From positions 1-21,820 of the forward strand of contig JBDRKJ010000005.1 of assembly GCA_043814035.1 (NCBI GenBank): a stretch of 21,820 bases of DNA. The letters run 5' to 3'. Within the stretch, counting starts at the first letter, position 1, and each line of letters starts with the position of its first letter. A program made the translations under genes and the position numbers. This stretch comes from Peribacter sp043814035 (GTDB taxonomy: Bacteria; Patescibacteriota; Gracilibacteria; Peribacterales; Peribacteraceae). Shown piece by piece: positions 14,555 to 21,687 of the stretch. The notes below the pieces were generated by a model. It was not told the DNA's origin and did no database searches. It saw only the letters and a program-made list of their open reading frames with translations.

Positions 14555-15568
14555 ATGGCTTTCAGCGCATCACTCTCGCGCAGATTCCTTGGCTGGAGCA
14601 CCCTCTCACTGGGGGGACTCTGTCTGCTCATCGTGGGATACGCTTTCTTCGGATACAGCGGAAACTCTTCTCCTCTTGCAGGACGTCTGCTCCCATCGGA
14701 ATATCGTAAAGAGACACGCTGGCGCGTGATCACTGCCAATATGGTGGAGAGTGGAGCAACCATTCCGACCGATACGAATGTGATCTTCACAATACCGGGC
14801 GATGCCCCGCGGATCCTGCGACGAATACTTTTGGGTTCATACGATCGAGAGATTCGTTACTGGGGTTACTGTCTGCCCGAGAATTACGACCACACCCAAG
14901 CTTTGGCGAGTGATCGTCTGCCTGGACGAGTCTTTCTCTCTGAAGGAGAGCGCAAAGTCCGCGATGACGAGTACAAACGGGACCTCGCCAGAAAGTTCTC
15001 GATTCCCGATAATCTTACGGAAGAGGATCTCAATGAACTCCAAGAGCGCCCTGCAGGACGAATCGAGCATGAAATCGAAACATTCGAGCCCGGCAGTATC
15101 TGCTACATCATGTCTCAGGTTCCTCTCGCTATCGGTCTCGATCCGGATGACGACGAAGCCAACGACCAGGTAGAGAAGGAATATGGCACGGATCCTACCC
15201 TCTTCGATAGCGACGGTGACGGTATTTCTGACGGTCGTGAAATATTCTTCTTGCACTCAAGCCCCATTCGCCGGGACTCCGACGGCGATGGTCTCATCGA
15301 CGGTCTTGAAGATATCAATCACAATGGCCATCTCGAGAACTCCGATACCGATCCCATCAAGTGGGATACTGATCGCGACGGTTTGCCCGATGGACTCATG
15401 AAGGTCGGCGTGGGGCGCAACACGCAGATTTTGGGAGAAGATAAAAACCTCAATGGAGTTGTGGATGAAGGAGAAACAGACCCACGCAAATGGTCTTCCT
15501 ACGGTGATAATATCTCTGATTACGAGCGGTATATGCAGTGCATAATGACCGGAGGGAGCGATTGCTAG
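14555..15568 (+). CDS. Membrane-anchored protein with calcium-binding TSP3-type repeats
   Basis: A 337-residue protein with one N-terminal hydrophobic anchor (about 12-33) preceded by Arg, so the rest should face outside. The middle (40-190) is unassigned. The C-terminal third carries thrombospondin type-3/EF-hand-like aspartate repeats: DPDDDE near 196, DSDGDGISDG (218-227), DSDGDGLIDG (241-250), DTDRDGLPDG (271-280), and a weaker DKNLNGVVDEGE near 295. These bind calcium and are common in exported proteins of Patescibacteria and Bacteroidetes. Two cysteines near the end could form a disulfide. The start at ATG 14555 follows an extended -10 by six bases. It is probably a cell-surface protein; the molecular role is unknown. 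Confidence 0.8.
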   Translation: MAFSASLSRRFLGWSTLSLGGLCLLIVGYAFFGYSGNSSPLAGRLLPSEYRKETRWRVITANMVESGATIPTDTNVIFTIPGDAPRILRRILLGSYDREIRYWGYCLPENYDHTQALASDRLPGRVFLSEGERKVRDDEYKRDLARKFSIPDNLTEEDLNELQERPAGRIEHEIETFEPGSICYIMSQVPLAIGLDPDDDEANDQVEKEYGTDPTLFDSDGDGISDGREIFFLHSSPIRRDSDGDGLIDGLEDINHNGHLENSDTDPIKWDTDRDGLPDGLMKVGVGRNTQILGEDKNLNGVVDEGETDPRKWSSYGDNISDYERYMQCIMTGGSDC

Positions 15569-15590
15569 TATTTCTTAAATCCTGTATAAT
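15562..15590 (+). promoter_or_regulatory. Promoter of the gene at 15597, leaderless type
   Basis: TTGCTA (15562-15567), a 17-base spacer and perfect TATAAT (15585-15590), then ACTTCG and ATG. The -35 box overlaps the stop codon of the upstream gene. Confidence 0.7.
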
Positions 15591-15596
15591 ACTTCG

Positions 15597-16133
15597 ATGA
15601 CATACAAACATCTCCTTCGCGGCACTCTACTCGTTCTCGGTCTTGTCGTGGCCCCTGCTGCGCTGGCATATCTCTCGCCCGAGGATGTATTGCTCAACAA
15701 AGAACTCTACCTTCCCCCCACCCGACGTGAGGCGGCTCTTCGTGTCGAACAGCAGGCACGCGAGAGTGCCGACCGCAGAGAGCGGGAGCAGGAAATTCTC
15801 TTCAAAGCTCAGCAGTCCTCTGAATCTTCCAGCGCCGAAGCGGTTCCCATGCCCTTGGAAGGGAACGGGGCGGCACCGGAGTACACAGGATCGTTCTCAC
15901 AGGAGGATCTGCGCTTACTCCAGACTATCCGACTCTTGGACCGCGTACAGCGCAATCAGCAAGTGGTGCTGTACGGTGACCGTCTGCTTCCTATGCAAGT
16001 TGACTCTCTGCATGGAGGCGCCCCTCTCGCCCCCACAGGAGCCGGTGGGATTCTCTCAGGAATCACTATGCTCGGGGCTGTCGGCTGGACGCTCCTGCGC
16101 GCACAAAAAGGAAAGGTTGTGGCCGAGAAGTAA
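15597..16133 (+). CDS. Small exported protein of unknown function
   Basis: A 178-residue protein with a clear signal peptide (about 1-24, LLVLGLVVAPAALA before YLS), then a charged helical stretch likely to form a coiled coil (about 42-72, RREAALRVEQQARESADRRE), a Ser-rich linker, a second helix (about 100-120) and a C-terminal hydrophobic segment (about 150-167) followed by a lysine-containing tail. That layout, exported with a C-terminal anchor, suggests a surface or envelope-spanning protein. I recognise no family. It lies 28 bases after the TSP3-repeat gene but has its own promoter, so the two may be co-localised functionally rather than one operon. Confidence 0.75.
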   Translation: MTYKHLLRGTLLVLGLVVAPAALAYLSPEDVLLNKELYLPPTRREAALRVEQQARESADRREREQEILFKAQQSSESSSAEAVPMPLEGNGAAPEYTGSFSQEDLRLLQTIRLLDRVQRNQQVVLYGDRLLPMQVDSLHGGAPLAPTGAGGILSGITMLGAVGWTLLRAQKGKVVAEK

Positions 16134-16149
16134 TCACCAGAGCGGAACA

Positions 16150-16179
16150 TTGGATCCTTGTCTCTACCCCTGCTAGGCT
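16150..16179 (+). promoter_or_regulatory. Possible recJ promoter
   Basis: TTGGAT (16150-16155), an 18-base spacer and TAGGCT (16174-16179) preceded by TGC (extended -10). It ends three bases before the TTG and nine before the GTG that could start recJ. Confidence 0.3.
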
Positions 16180-16182
16180 CAT

Positions 16183-17868
16183 TTGCCTGTGCAGAATGCT
16201 CTCTCATTGACGGGAAAACGCTGGATACTTCCGAAGGAAACCAGCACCGCACCCAATGCGATTGTGGCGCGACTGCTCGCCGAGCGTTCTCTCGAAGGAC
16301 ATACCCTGCCATCACCGCAGGTGTTTCCCGACATGCCACGTGCAGTCGCACGTGTGCGACGTGCCATCGAGCAGCATGAGACCATTGGGATTTTTGGCGA
16401 TTATGACTGCGATGGCATTACGGCGACCGCCCTGCTCGTCCGTTTTTTGCGCAGACACGGCGTGGAACCCGTTGTACGTTTGCCTCACCGCGTACACGAT
16501 GGCTACGGGCTCAGCCAGGAAATCATAAAGGAGTGTGCAGCGCAGGGCGTCTCGCTCCTGCTCACCGTCGACACAGGCATCACTGCTGTTGCAGAAATTT
16601 CTCTGGCGTCGGCGCAGGGCATAGATGTGATCGTCACGGATCACCACCACCTGCACGCCGAGGTACCCAAAGCTCTGGCGCTCATTCATCCGGCGCTCGC
16701 TCCAGACCATCCCTTGCCACATCCTTCCGGTGCCGGCGTTGCACTGCAGTTCGTGCGCGCACTCGAAGGGCATGAAACGTGGAACGATCATGAAACAGAC
16801 GATGCACTCGCGGCCATTGGCACTATTGCCGATCTCGTGGAACTCAAAGGTATAAACCGTATTCTCGTGCGACAGGGTCTCATCGCTCTCGATACACTCA
16901 CCGCAGGACCCCTCGCGGAGCTTGCGGCTTCGGTGCGCAAACACGGTAGCCCCCTTACGAGCACAGATATCGCTTTTCGTCTCTCTCCCCGCATCAACGC
17001 CGCAGGACGCATGCAGGACCCTCTCATTGCGCTCACAGCCCTTCTGGAGGGCGGGGAATCCCTTACGCAGTTAGAACAGCTCAACGTGCACCGACAGGAC
17101 GCTACGGGCGGCTTCGTGGCGCGAGCATGGCAGCTCCTCGGCCTCTCGCCGCAACCGTGCGCTCATGAATTGCGTGGACTCCCTCCCCTGCTCACCGTGG
17201 CAGGCGAGGACTTTCACGAAGGACTCATCGGGCTCATTGCCGGCAGGATCACCGAAGTCACGGGGCACCCCAGTTTTGTCATAGCCGTACGGGACGGCGC
17301 ATGTACAGCATCGCTCCGTAGCACTCGCTCTTATCACATCGCTGAAGGATTGGAGCGCGTGAGCGATCTACTCACGACATTTGGCGGCCACGCACAGGCC
17401 GCAGGCTGCACGTTCAGCAAGCAGCACCTTACCGAGCTGACCCAACGCCTCACCAATGACGTCGCTGTTCACACTACAGCCGATGATTTACTCCCCACTC
17501 TCACGGTTGATGCGGTCCTTCGTGCTCAGGATGTAACACTCTCGCTCTGCGAGCAGCTCCGGCACCTAGAACCCTTTGGGCAGGGGAATCCTGAGCCGCT
17601 GTTTCTGCTGCAGAATGTTTCACTGGCACAACCACGCTGCGTGGGAAAGGAGGGAGCACACCTGCAGGCACACGTCGCCGGCGCGAAAGCGATTGGATGG
17701 CGACTGGGGCACCTAAGCGAACAGCTCAGCCAGCCTCTCGATATCGTCTGCAAGATCGGCATCGATACGTGGAACGGACGGCGCGCTCCGCAGATCGTGT
17801 TGGAGGATATGCGTTCCGCGATTCGATCAGCAGGTTCGCTTGTATCGACAGGTACGAATTCGATTTGA
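16183..17868 (+). CDS. recJ: Single-stranded-DNA-specific exonuclease RecJ
   Basis: A 561-residue DHH-superfamily 5'-3' exonuclease, the usual length for RecJ, acting in RecF-pathway recombination and mismatch or base-excision repair. The phosphoesterase core is clear: GIFGDYDCDGITATALL (69-85; Cys where DYDADG is usual), LTVDTGI with Asp130, the DHH motif in VIVTDHHHLH with Asp153, and SGAGVALQFVRAL. The DHHA1 domain has GGHAQAAGCTF (about 395-405), followed by the C-terminal OB-like domain (EPFGQGNPEPLF near 463). Manganese ligands are intact, so it should be active. No ATG suits the frame; TTG at 16183 or GTG at 16189 is the likely start, the latter close to leaderless. Confidence 0.95.
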   Translation: MPVQNALSLTGKRWILPKETSTAPNAIVARLLAERSLEGHTLPSPQVFPDMPRAVARVRRAIEQHETIGIFGDYDCDGITATALLVRFLRRHGVEPVVRLPHRVHDGYGLSQEIIKECAAQGVSLLLTVDTGITAVAEISLASAQGIDVIVTDHHHLHAEVPKALALIHPALAPDHPLPHPSGAGVALQFVRALEGHETWNDHETDDALAAIGTIADLVELKGINRILVRQGLIALDTLTAGPLAELAASVRKHGSPLTSTDIAFRLSPRINAAGRMQDPLIALTALLEGGESLTQLEQLNVHRQDATGGFVARAWQLLGLSPQPCAHELRGLPPLLTVAGEDFHEGLIGLIAGRITEVTGHPSFVIAVRDGACTASLRSTRSYHIAEGLERVSDLLTTFGGHAQAAGCTFSKQHLTELTQRLTNDVAVHTTADDLLPTLTVDAVLRAQDVTLSLCEQLRHLEPFGQGNPEPLFLLQNVSLAQPRCVGKEGAHLQAHVAGAKAIGWRLGHLSEQLSQPLDIVCKIGIDTWNGRRAPQIVLEDMRSAIRSAGSLVSTGTNSI

Positions 17869-18202
17869 AAGAAAGAATTTCATATCACGACCATCCTACC
17901 ATTACCTGATGATCGGGGGGTATTTTGTCTGTCGAGAAACAAGAATCCCGAGAGAAAAAGAGAGGAGTGGCCGGTCAGGCAAAATCATGTCCTCGTTTTC
18001 AACAATAGCCAGTCACTTTCTGTAGTGCCCTATGTTTTCCTTGAGATCTGGAATCTCGCAGTAGTGCCATGCCGCAACGCGTGTGAATCCCTTTTGAAAC
18101 GCCCACAACGCCCAGACAGCCCCTTCTTTTCGTGTCTACAGCGAATTGCGCCAAACGCCATTCTGTGATACAATATCTTCGTCACTCCTTCCCCCTTCCA
18201 CA
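17869..18202. other. 334-bp gap with little content
   Basis: I see no gene. A direct repeat GTAGTGCC (18022-18029 and 18061-18068) flanks a short hairpin GAGAT-CTGGA-ATCTC (18043-18057). The last 60 bases are the promoter and leader of the 48-residue gene. Confidence 0.4.
18146..18174 (+). promoter_or_regulatory. Possible promoter of the 48-residue gene
   Basis: TTGCGC (18146-18151), a 17-base spacer ending TGA (extended -10) and TACAAT (18169-18174). The leader of about 22 bases contains CTCCTTCCCCCTT (18185-18197), five bases before ATG. Confidence 0.5.
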
Positions 18203-18349
18203 ATGGAGCACAAACACCAACACTCGCTCCTCCTCTTCTTCCTCACCTTCGCGCTGGCTGCCCTCGCGTTCATCGCGGTGGTTCGTCAGGCGCGCTTCAC
18301 GGCCTCCGTTCTGGGCTCCGCTCCGGCGCTGTCCACATGGGTAAGCTGA
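18203..18349 (+). CDS. 48-residue single-helix membrane protein
   Basis: A short ORF, too small for routine detection but supported on both sides: an extended -10 promoter, the pyrimidine leader motif shared with the HU gene at the same five-base distance from ATG, and a terminator 41 bases after its stop. The protein has a His-rich start (MEHKHQHS), one membrane helix (about 9-27, LLLFFLTFALAALAFIAVV) and a short tail. I recognise no family. The pilin gene follows, so a link to pilus assembly is possible but unproven. Confidence 0.6.
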   Translation: MEHKHQHSLLLFFLTFALAALAFIAVVRQARFTASVLGSAPALSTWVS

Positions 18350-18390
18350 CCAGCCGGGTGGCGATTTCCTCGCTTACTCCGCAACATTTC

Positions 18391-18412
18391 CGCGGATGCA
18401 CATCCGCGTTTT
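18391..18412 (+). terminator. Rho-independent terminator after the 48-residue gene
   Basis: CGCGGATG (18391-18398) and CATCCGCG (18401-18408) form a perfect stem and are followed by TTTT. Confidence 0.85.
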
Positions 18413-18520
18413 GTGGCGGCGGGGTACTTTTTTGTCGGCTCACTCGGTCACGCACGAATACATCCTCTGTCGCGTTTGTTTTCATCCGTCAAGCCCAAGG
18501 CCGATGCCGCGTCCAAAATT

Positions 18521-18559
18521 TGCTACACTGCCAAACAACATGCGGAGGCATTTCCTCCG
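18521..18559 (+). promoter_or_regulatory. Possible pilin promoter and leader hairpin
   Basis: TGC-TACACT (18521-18529) is an extended -10. About 14 bases later CGGAGG (18543-18548) pairs with CCTCCG (18554-18559). The leader then holds CTCCTTCCCC (18565-18574), ten bases before ATG. The hairpin would hide its own GGAGG from ribosomes. Confidence 0.4.
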
Positions 18560-18584
18560 TCTTCCTCCTTCCCCATCTTCTCCT

Positions 18585-19049
18585 ATGGAAACTTCTCTCC
18601 CCACGAGGGCGGCCCGCTCAGGGTTCACCCTCATCGAACTCCTCCTCGTCATCGGGATCATCGCGATCCTCGCTTCCATCGTCATCGTGGCGATCAACCC
18701 CACCAAGCAGATGGGCGATGCCCGCAACGCCCAGCGCCGCAGTGACGTGAATACTATTCTCAATGCTGTCTATCAGTATGCCATCGACAATAGCGGTGCC
18801 ATGCCGGGCTGTCTCGGAGAGGATCCTCCCACCGGCGGCTCCATCTGCGTGAAGGGAAGCACCTGTACCGGTGTCGCGGGTGGCTGCAACTTAGACGCGC
18901 TCACCACGTCGTACATCGTCGATCTGCCACGTGATCCCTCGGGGGCGACGGGCAACGATACGAATTACGATGTCGCCATTACGAGCGGTCGTGTCACTGT
19001 ATCGGCTCCACAGGCTGAGCAAGACCAGACCATCAGTGTGACGCGCTGA
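18585..19049 (+). CDS. Type IV pilin / pseudopilin
   Basis: A 154-residue prepilin with a short basic leader (1-13, ending RSG), the peptidase cleavage and methylation site G|FTLIE (Gly13-Phe14, Glu18 as mature Glu5), and the hydrophobic helix ELLLVIGIIAILASIVIVAINP. A polar helix with NAQRRSDVNTILNAVYQYAIDN and a small globular C-terminal part with four cysteines (likely two disulfides) follow, as in CPR pilins and type II secretion pseudopilins. It would form extracellular filaments or part of an uptake or secretion machine. The start at 18585 is chosen because it gives a normal leader length; an upstream in-frame ATG (18540) would add an odd 15 residues and cover the leader hairpin. No assembly genes are in the window. 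Confidence 0.92.
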   Translation: METSLPTRAARSGFTLIELLLVIGIIAILASIVIVAINPTKQMGDARNAQRRSDVNTILNAVYQYAIDNSGAMPGCLGEDPPTGGSICVKGSTCTGVAGGCNLDALTTSYIVDLPRDPSGATGNDTNYDVAITSGRVTVSAPQAEQDQTISVTR

Positions 19050-19088
19050 TAGTAGAGACACGGCATGCCGTGCCCCTCTCACCTTAAA

Positions 19089-19117
19089 GAACACCTCCAG
19101 GCGACTGGGGGTGTTTT
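19089..19117 (+). terminator. Rho-independent terminator of the pilin gene
   Basis: AACACCTCCAG and CTGGGGGTGTT pair over 11 bases (one G-U) around a GCGA loop and run into TTTT. Confidence 0.9.
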
Positions 19118-19296
19118 CTGTCCTGCAAGCGAGGCTCGCTCTTAGTCGCCCGCAGTCTCCGTCCCAGTGAGCCGATGCCCCCAGGACTACCATTCACTCC
19201 CCGACGAACTTGCTCGCCTCGCCCCGGTTGCGCGAGACCGCCGAATTCCCTTATCGCTGCACAAGATGGTGCTCATCACTGGTTCTTTAAAAGCTC

Positions 19297-19320
19297 CTTC
19301 GTCGCCAAGGCTCCGACGGA
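19297..19320. repeat. Palindromic repeat (copy 3), intergenic
   Basis: CCTTCGTCGCCAAGGCTCCGACGGA shares GTCGCCAAG with copy 2 and CGCCAAGGCT with copy 1; its minus strand has the core CTTGGCGA. The outer arms pair imperfectly. Confidence 0.5.
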
Positions 19321-19377
19321 TAAGTCCGGGCTACAGCCCGACATGGTCGTTCTGACGTGCGGAAGGGCAAGCGATCT

Positions 19378-21687
19378 TCATTTTAAGAGTTCTTTGGCAA
19401 GCGCGATGATTTTGGCCACTTCTGCGCGGTTGATGGGATCATCGGGGCGGAAGGTGCCCAAGGAATTGCCAGATGCATCTTTATCGCCGGAAACCAGTTC
19501 CAGGTACGTTGCCATGGCAATGGCGCGAGCGTACGGATGCGAAGCAGGTACATCCGAATAGGACGTTTCCGCTTTCGGACCCGTCGGAATCCCCAACACC
19601 TCCAGTATCGTCTGAATCACCGCCCCGCGCGACGCGGACTTCATCACATTACGTTGCACAGAGAAGACCGAGAGCTGCAGAGACTCGGCCTTGGCCACGT
19701 AGGCAGAGGCCCAGGTGCCCTTGGCGGAAGTGTTACGGGGTGGGGGCAGACCCTTCAGATCGAAGGCCTGAGCGGATGCCTGCATCGCCATCTTGAGCAC
19801 TTCGGCGTAGGTGATGGGATTCTCGACACCGAATTCCCCCGTGGGTTTGCCTGCTTCATCCGCGTAGCCCGTCGCAATCTTCTCTTCAATCACGTAGGAC
19901 ACATACGGCGCATACCATGCCGAGAGGGGAACATCCATGTAGATCACCGGCGTCTCATCCACGAAGGCGTAGAGTCGATCACGTCGTGCGGCGATGGTCT
20001 CGGCAGAGTTGCTCAGCCGAAGAGGGCTCGCAGCTGAACGGGAGGGGGGAGTTTCGAGGGCAAATTCCTCCTGCTCCTTCAAAAGTTCCTCTCGCTCTGC
20101 CAGGCGCTGCGCACGGCGCAGGCCATTTCTCTCCTGCTCTTCTACAAGAGCCCGCTGTTCATCCTGCAGGGCACGCTCGCTTTCGGCTAACCGCTGCTGC
20201 TCTTGCTCCAGTGCCTGGGCATAGCGCTCTTCGCGATACTGTTCATATTTCTGCTGCAATTCCTCCTCCTTCTTCTGTATCAGAGCAACGGAGATCTCGT
20301 GCTCCGCGATGCGCTGGGCAATACGATCCTCCCGCTCTTTGGCAGCAAGCGCTTCACGTTTCGCCTCCTCTTCCTGCGCGAGCAATTGTTGCCGGATGCG
20401 CTGATCTTTCTCCGTCAGGCGTTCCTCTCGGCGTAGACGGTTTGTCTCTTGCTCATTTTTTAACGCATCCTGTTCTGCGAGCAGAGCGGCCTGACTCTTG
20501 GCCAGCTGTTGCTCCTCTTGCTCCAGTGCCCGGGCGTAGCGCTCTTCGCGATGCTGTTCAAACTTGCGCTGCAGTTCTTCCTTCTGCTTCGCAATCTGGG
20601 CAACGGAGATCTCGTACTCTTCAATCCGTTTGGCGATCCGGGATTCCCGTTCCACTGCGGCACGGTCTTCCTGTGCGGCCTTGCGCTGCTGTGCGGCAAG
20701 CAGACGCGTATCCGCAGTGCGTTGCTCCTCGTCGGCAACGAGGCGTTCGCTCTGTTGGCGCTTGCCTTCGAACCGCGCGAGGATCGTCGTCTGGGCCTGT
20801 GCGATGCGGGTGGCCATCTGCGTAGTGCTGCCACGGCGGCCTCCAGTACCTCCTCCTGCCTGCGCCTGCGCGCTGGAGGAAGAGGATGATGCGGGAGCGA
20901 CATCATCCGACGTCAGCGTGATGGTGATTGTTCCCGTCCCTCCCACCTCGGCATTGGTAGGACTCCCGAGCGTCAGGATGATGGTTTTGTTGCTCTCCAC
21001 GGAACTGTCATCGATGAGCTGGAGGATGACGCCCGTGGATGTTTCCCCGCCTTCGAGGACCAAGGGAGAAGGCGTCAGAATGGTGTAGTCCGATCCCGTA
21101 CCCGTTGCCGTTCCGCCGAATGAGAAGGGAATGGTGATATCCCTTGCGGATGATCCGCTCAAGGTAAGGGTGACGGAAACGGTACCGGAAGTTTCGCTGA
21201 GTGTGAGGCTGCCCGACTGGAAGGAGACTTCCGGCGTGTCGTCCGAGGTGAGAGTTAACGTCAGTGTTCCCGTGGAGCCAAGTGTCGCGTTCGTGGGATC
21301 GCCGAGGGTCAGGATGATCGTTTCGCTGTCCTCCCCGAGCGCATCGTCGGTGAGATTCAGGATAATGCCCGTCGACGTTTCGCCGGGGGCGAGAATGAGC
21401 GGAGAGCCGGTTATGACGCCGTAGTCGCTGTCCAGGGTCGCCGTCGAAGCGCCGCTGATCGTATAGGGAACGGAGATCTGGAGCGGGGAGGATTCCGTGA
21501 GGGTGAGACTCAGCGTCACTATACCGTCCGCTTCGCTCACGACGAGGGAGCCGGACTGGAAGGACACGTCGGGGATGCCACCGAACGCGACGTTCACAGA
21601 ATCGAGAATCGGCGTATCTGATGCGTCGGACGCAAACTCCATCTGGTAGTAAAGGTTTGCGCCTGTCCAGCTTAAGACCGCCGGAAT
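19378..21687 (-). CDS. Calx-beta / coiled-coil / SLH surface protein, N-terminus missing
   Basis: At least 754 residues counted from the in-frame ATG at 21642, but that Met is internal: the frame stays open upstream (VLSWTGANLYYQ) until a TGA inside the right repeat arm at 21690-21688. Two Calx-beta domains (about 24-135 and 137-248, each ending TLTSDD) are followed by a Ser/Gly-rich linker (250-272), a long charged coiled coil (about 285-525) with an internal duplication, and three C-terminal SLH repeats (about 568-620, 640-690 degenerate, 695-750), the last with FRPDDPINRAEVAKII. SLH domains would bind the cell wall, while Calx-beta domains and a lost N-terminal part (its end, LYYQMEFASDASDTPILDSV, looks like a jelly-roll domain end) would project outward. 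It is likely an adhesin or surface-layer component. The missing start is the oddity here. Confidence 0.88.
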   Translation of the reverse strand: MPAVLSWTGANLYYQMEFASDASDTPILDSVNVAFGGIPDVSFQSGSLVVSEADGIVTLSLTLTESSPLQISVPYTISGASTATLDSDYGVITGSPLILAPGETSTGIILNLTDDALGEDSETIILTLGDPTNATLGSTGTLTLTLTSDDTPEVSFQSGSLTLSETSGTVSVTLTLSGSSARDITIPFSFGGTATGTGSDYTILTPSPLVLEGGETSTGVILQLIDDSSVESNKTIILTLGSPTNAEVGGTGTITITLTSDDVAPASSSSSSAQAQAGGGTGGRRGSTTQMATRIAQAQTTILARFEGKRQQSERLVADEEQRTADTRLLAAQQRKAAQEDRAAVERESRIAKRIEEYEISVAQIAKQKEELQRKFEQHREERYARALEQEEQQLAKSQAALLAEQDALKNEQETNRLRREERLTEKDQRIRQQLLAQEEEAKREALAAKEREDRIAQRIAEHEISVALIQKKEEELQQKYEQYREERYAQALEQEQQRLAESERALQDEQRALVEEQERNGLRRAQRLAEREELLKEQEEFALETPPSRSAASPLRLSNSAETIAARRDRLYAFVDETPVIYMDVPLSAWYAPYVSYVIEEKIATGYADEAGKPTGEFGVENPITYAEVLKMAMQASAQAFDLKGLPPPRNTSAKGTWASAYVAKAESLQLSVFSVQRNVMKSASRGAVIQTILEVLGIPTGPKAETSYSDVPASHPYARAIAMATYLELVSGDKDASGNSLGTFRPDDPINRAEVAKIIALAKELLK
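20086..20640 (-). repeat. Tandem duplication within the coiled coil
   Basis: Residues 335-414 (starting RIAKRIEEYEISVAQ) and 440-519 (starting RIAQRIAEHEISVAL) align without gaps with 51 of 80 identities. The period is 105 residues. The duplicated unit includes EERYA(R/Q)ALEQE and LRR..RL blocks. Confidence 0.85.

Larger units (their letters stand above)
19050..19377. other. 328-bp convergent gap with terminator and repeats
   Basis: After the pilin terminator (19089-19117) come a palindrome AGCGAGGCTCGCT (about 19128-19140), the third copy of the CTTGGCGA palindromic repeat (19297-19320) and a hairpin CGGGCT-AC-AGCCCG (about 19327-19340) downstream of the SLH gene's stop. No gene is visible. 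Confidence 0.5.

Noticed and set aside
19917..20825. A 302-codon open frame on the plus strand opposite the coiled coil
   Set aside because: It is a shadow of the repetitive, GC-rich coiled-coil coding sequence; its translation is rich in Ala/Pro/Arg with no domain, and the minus-strand frame has clear domains.
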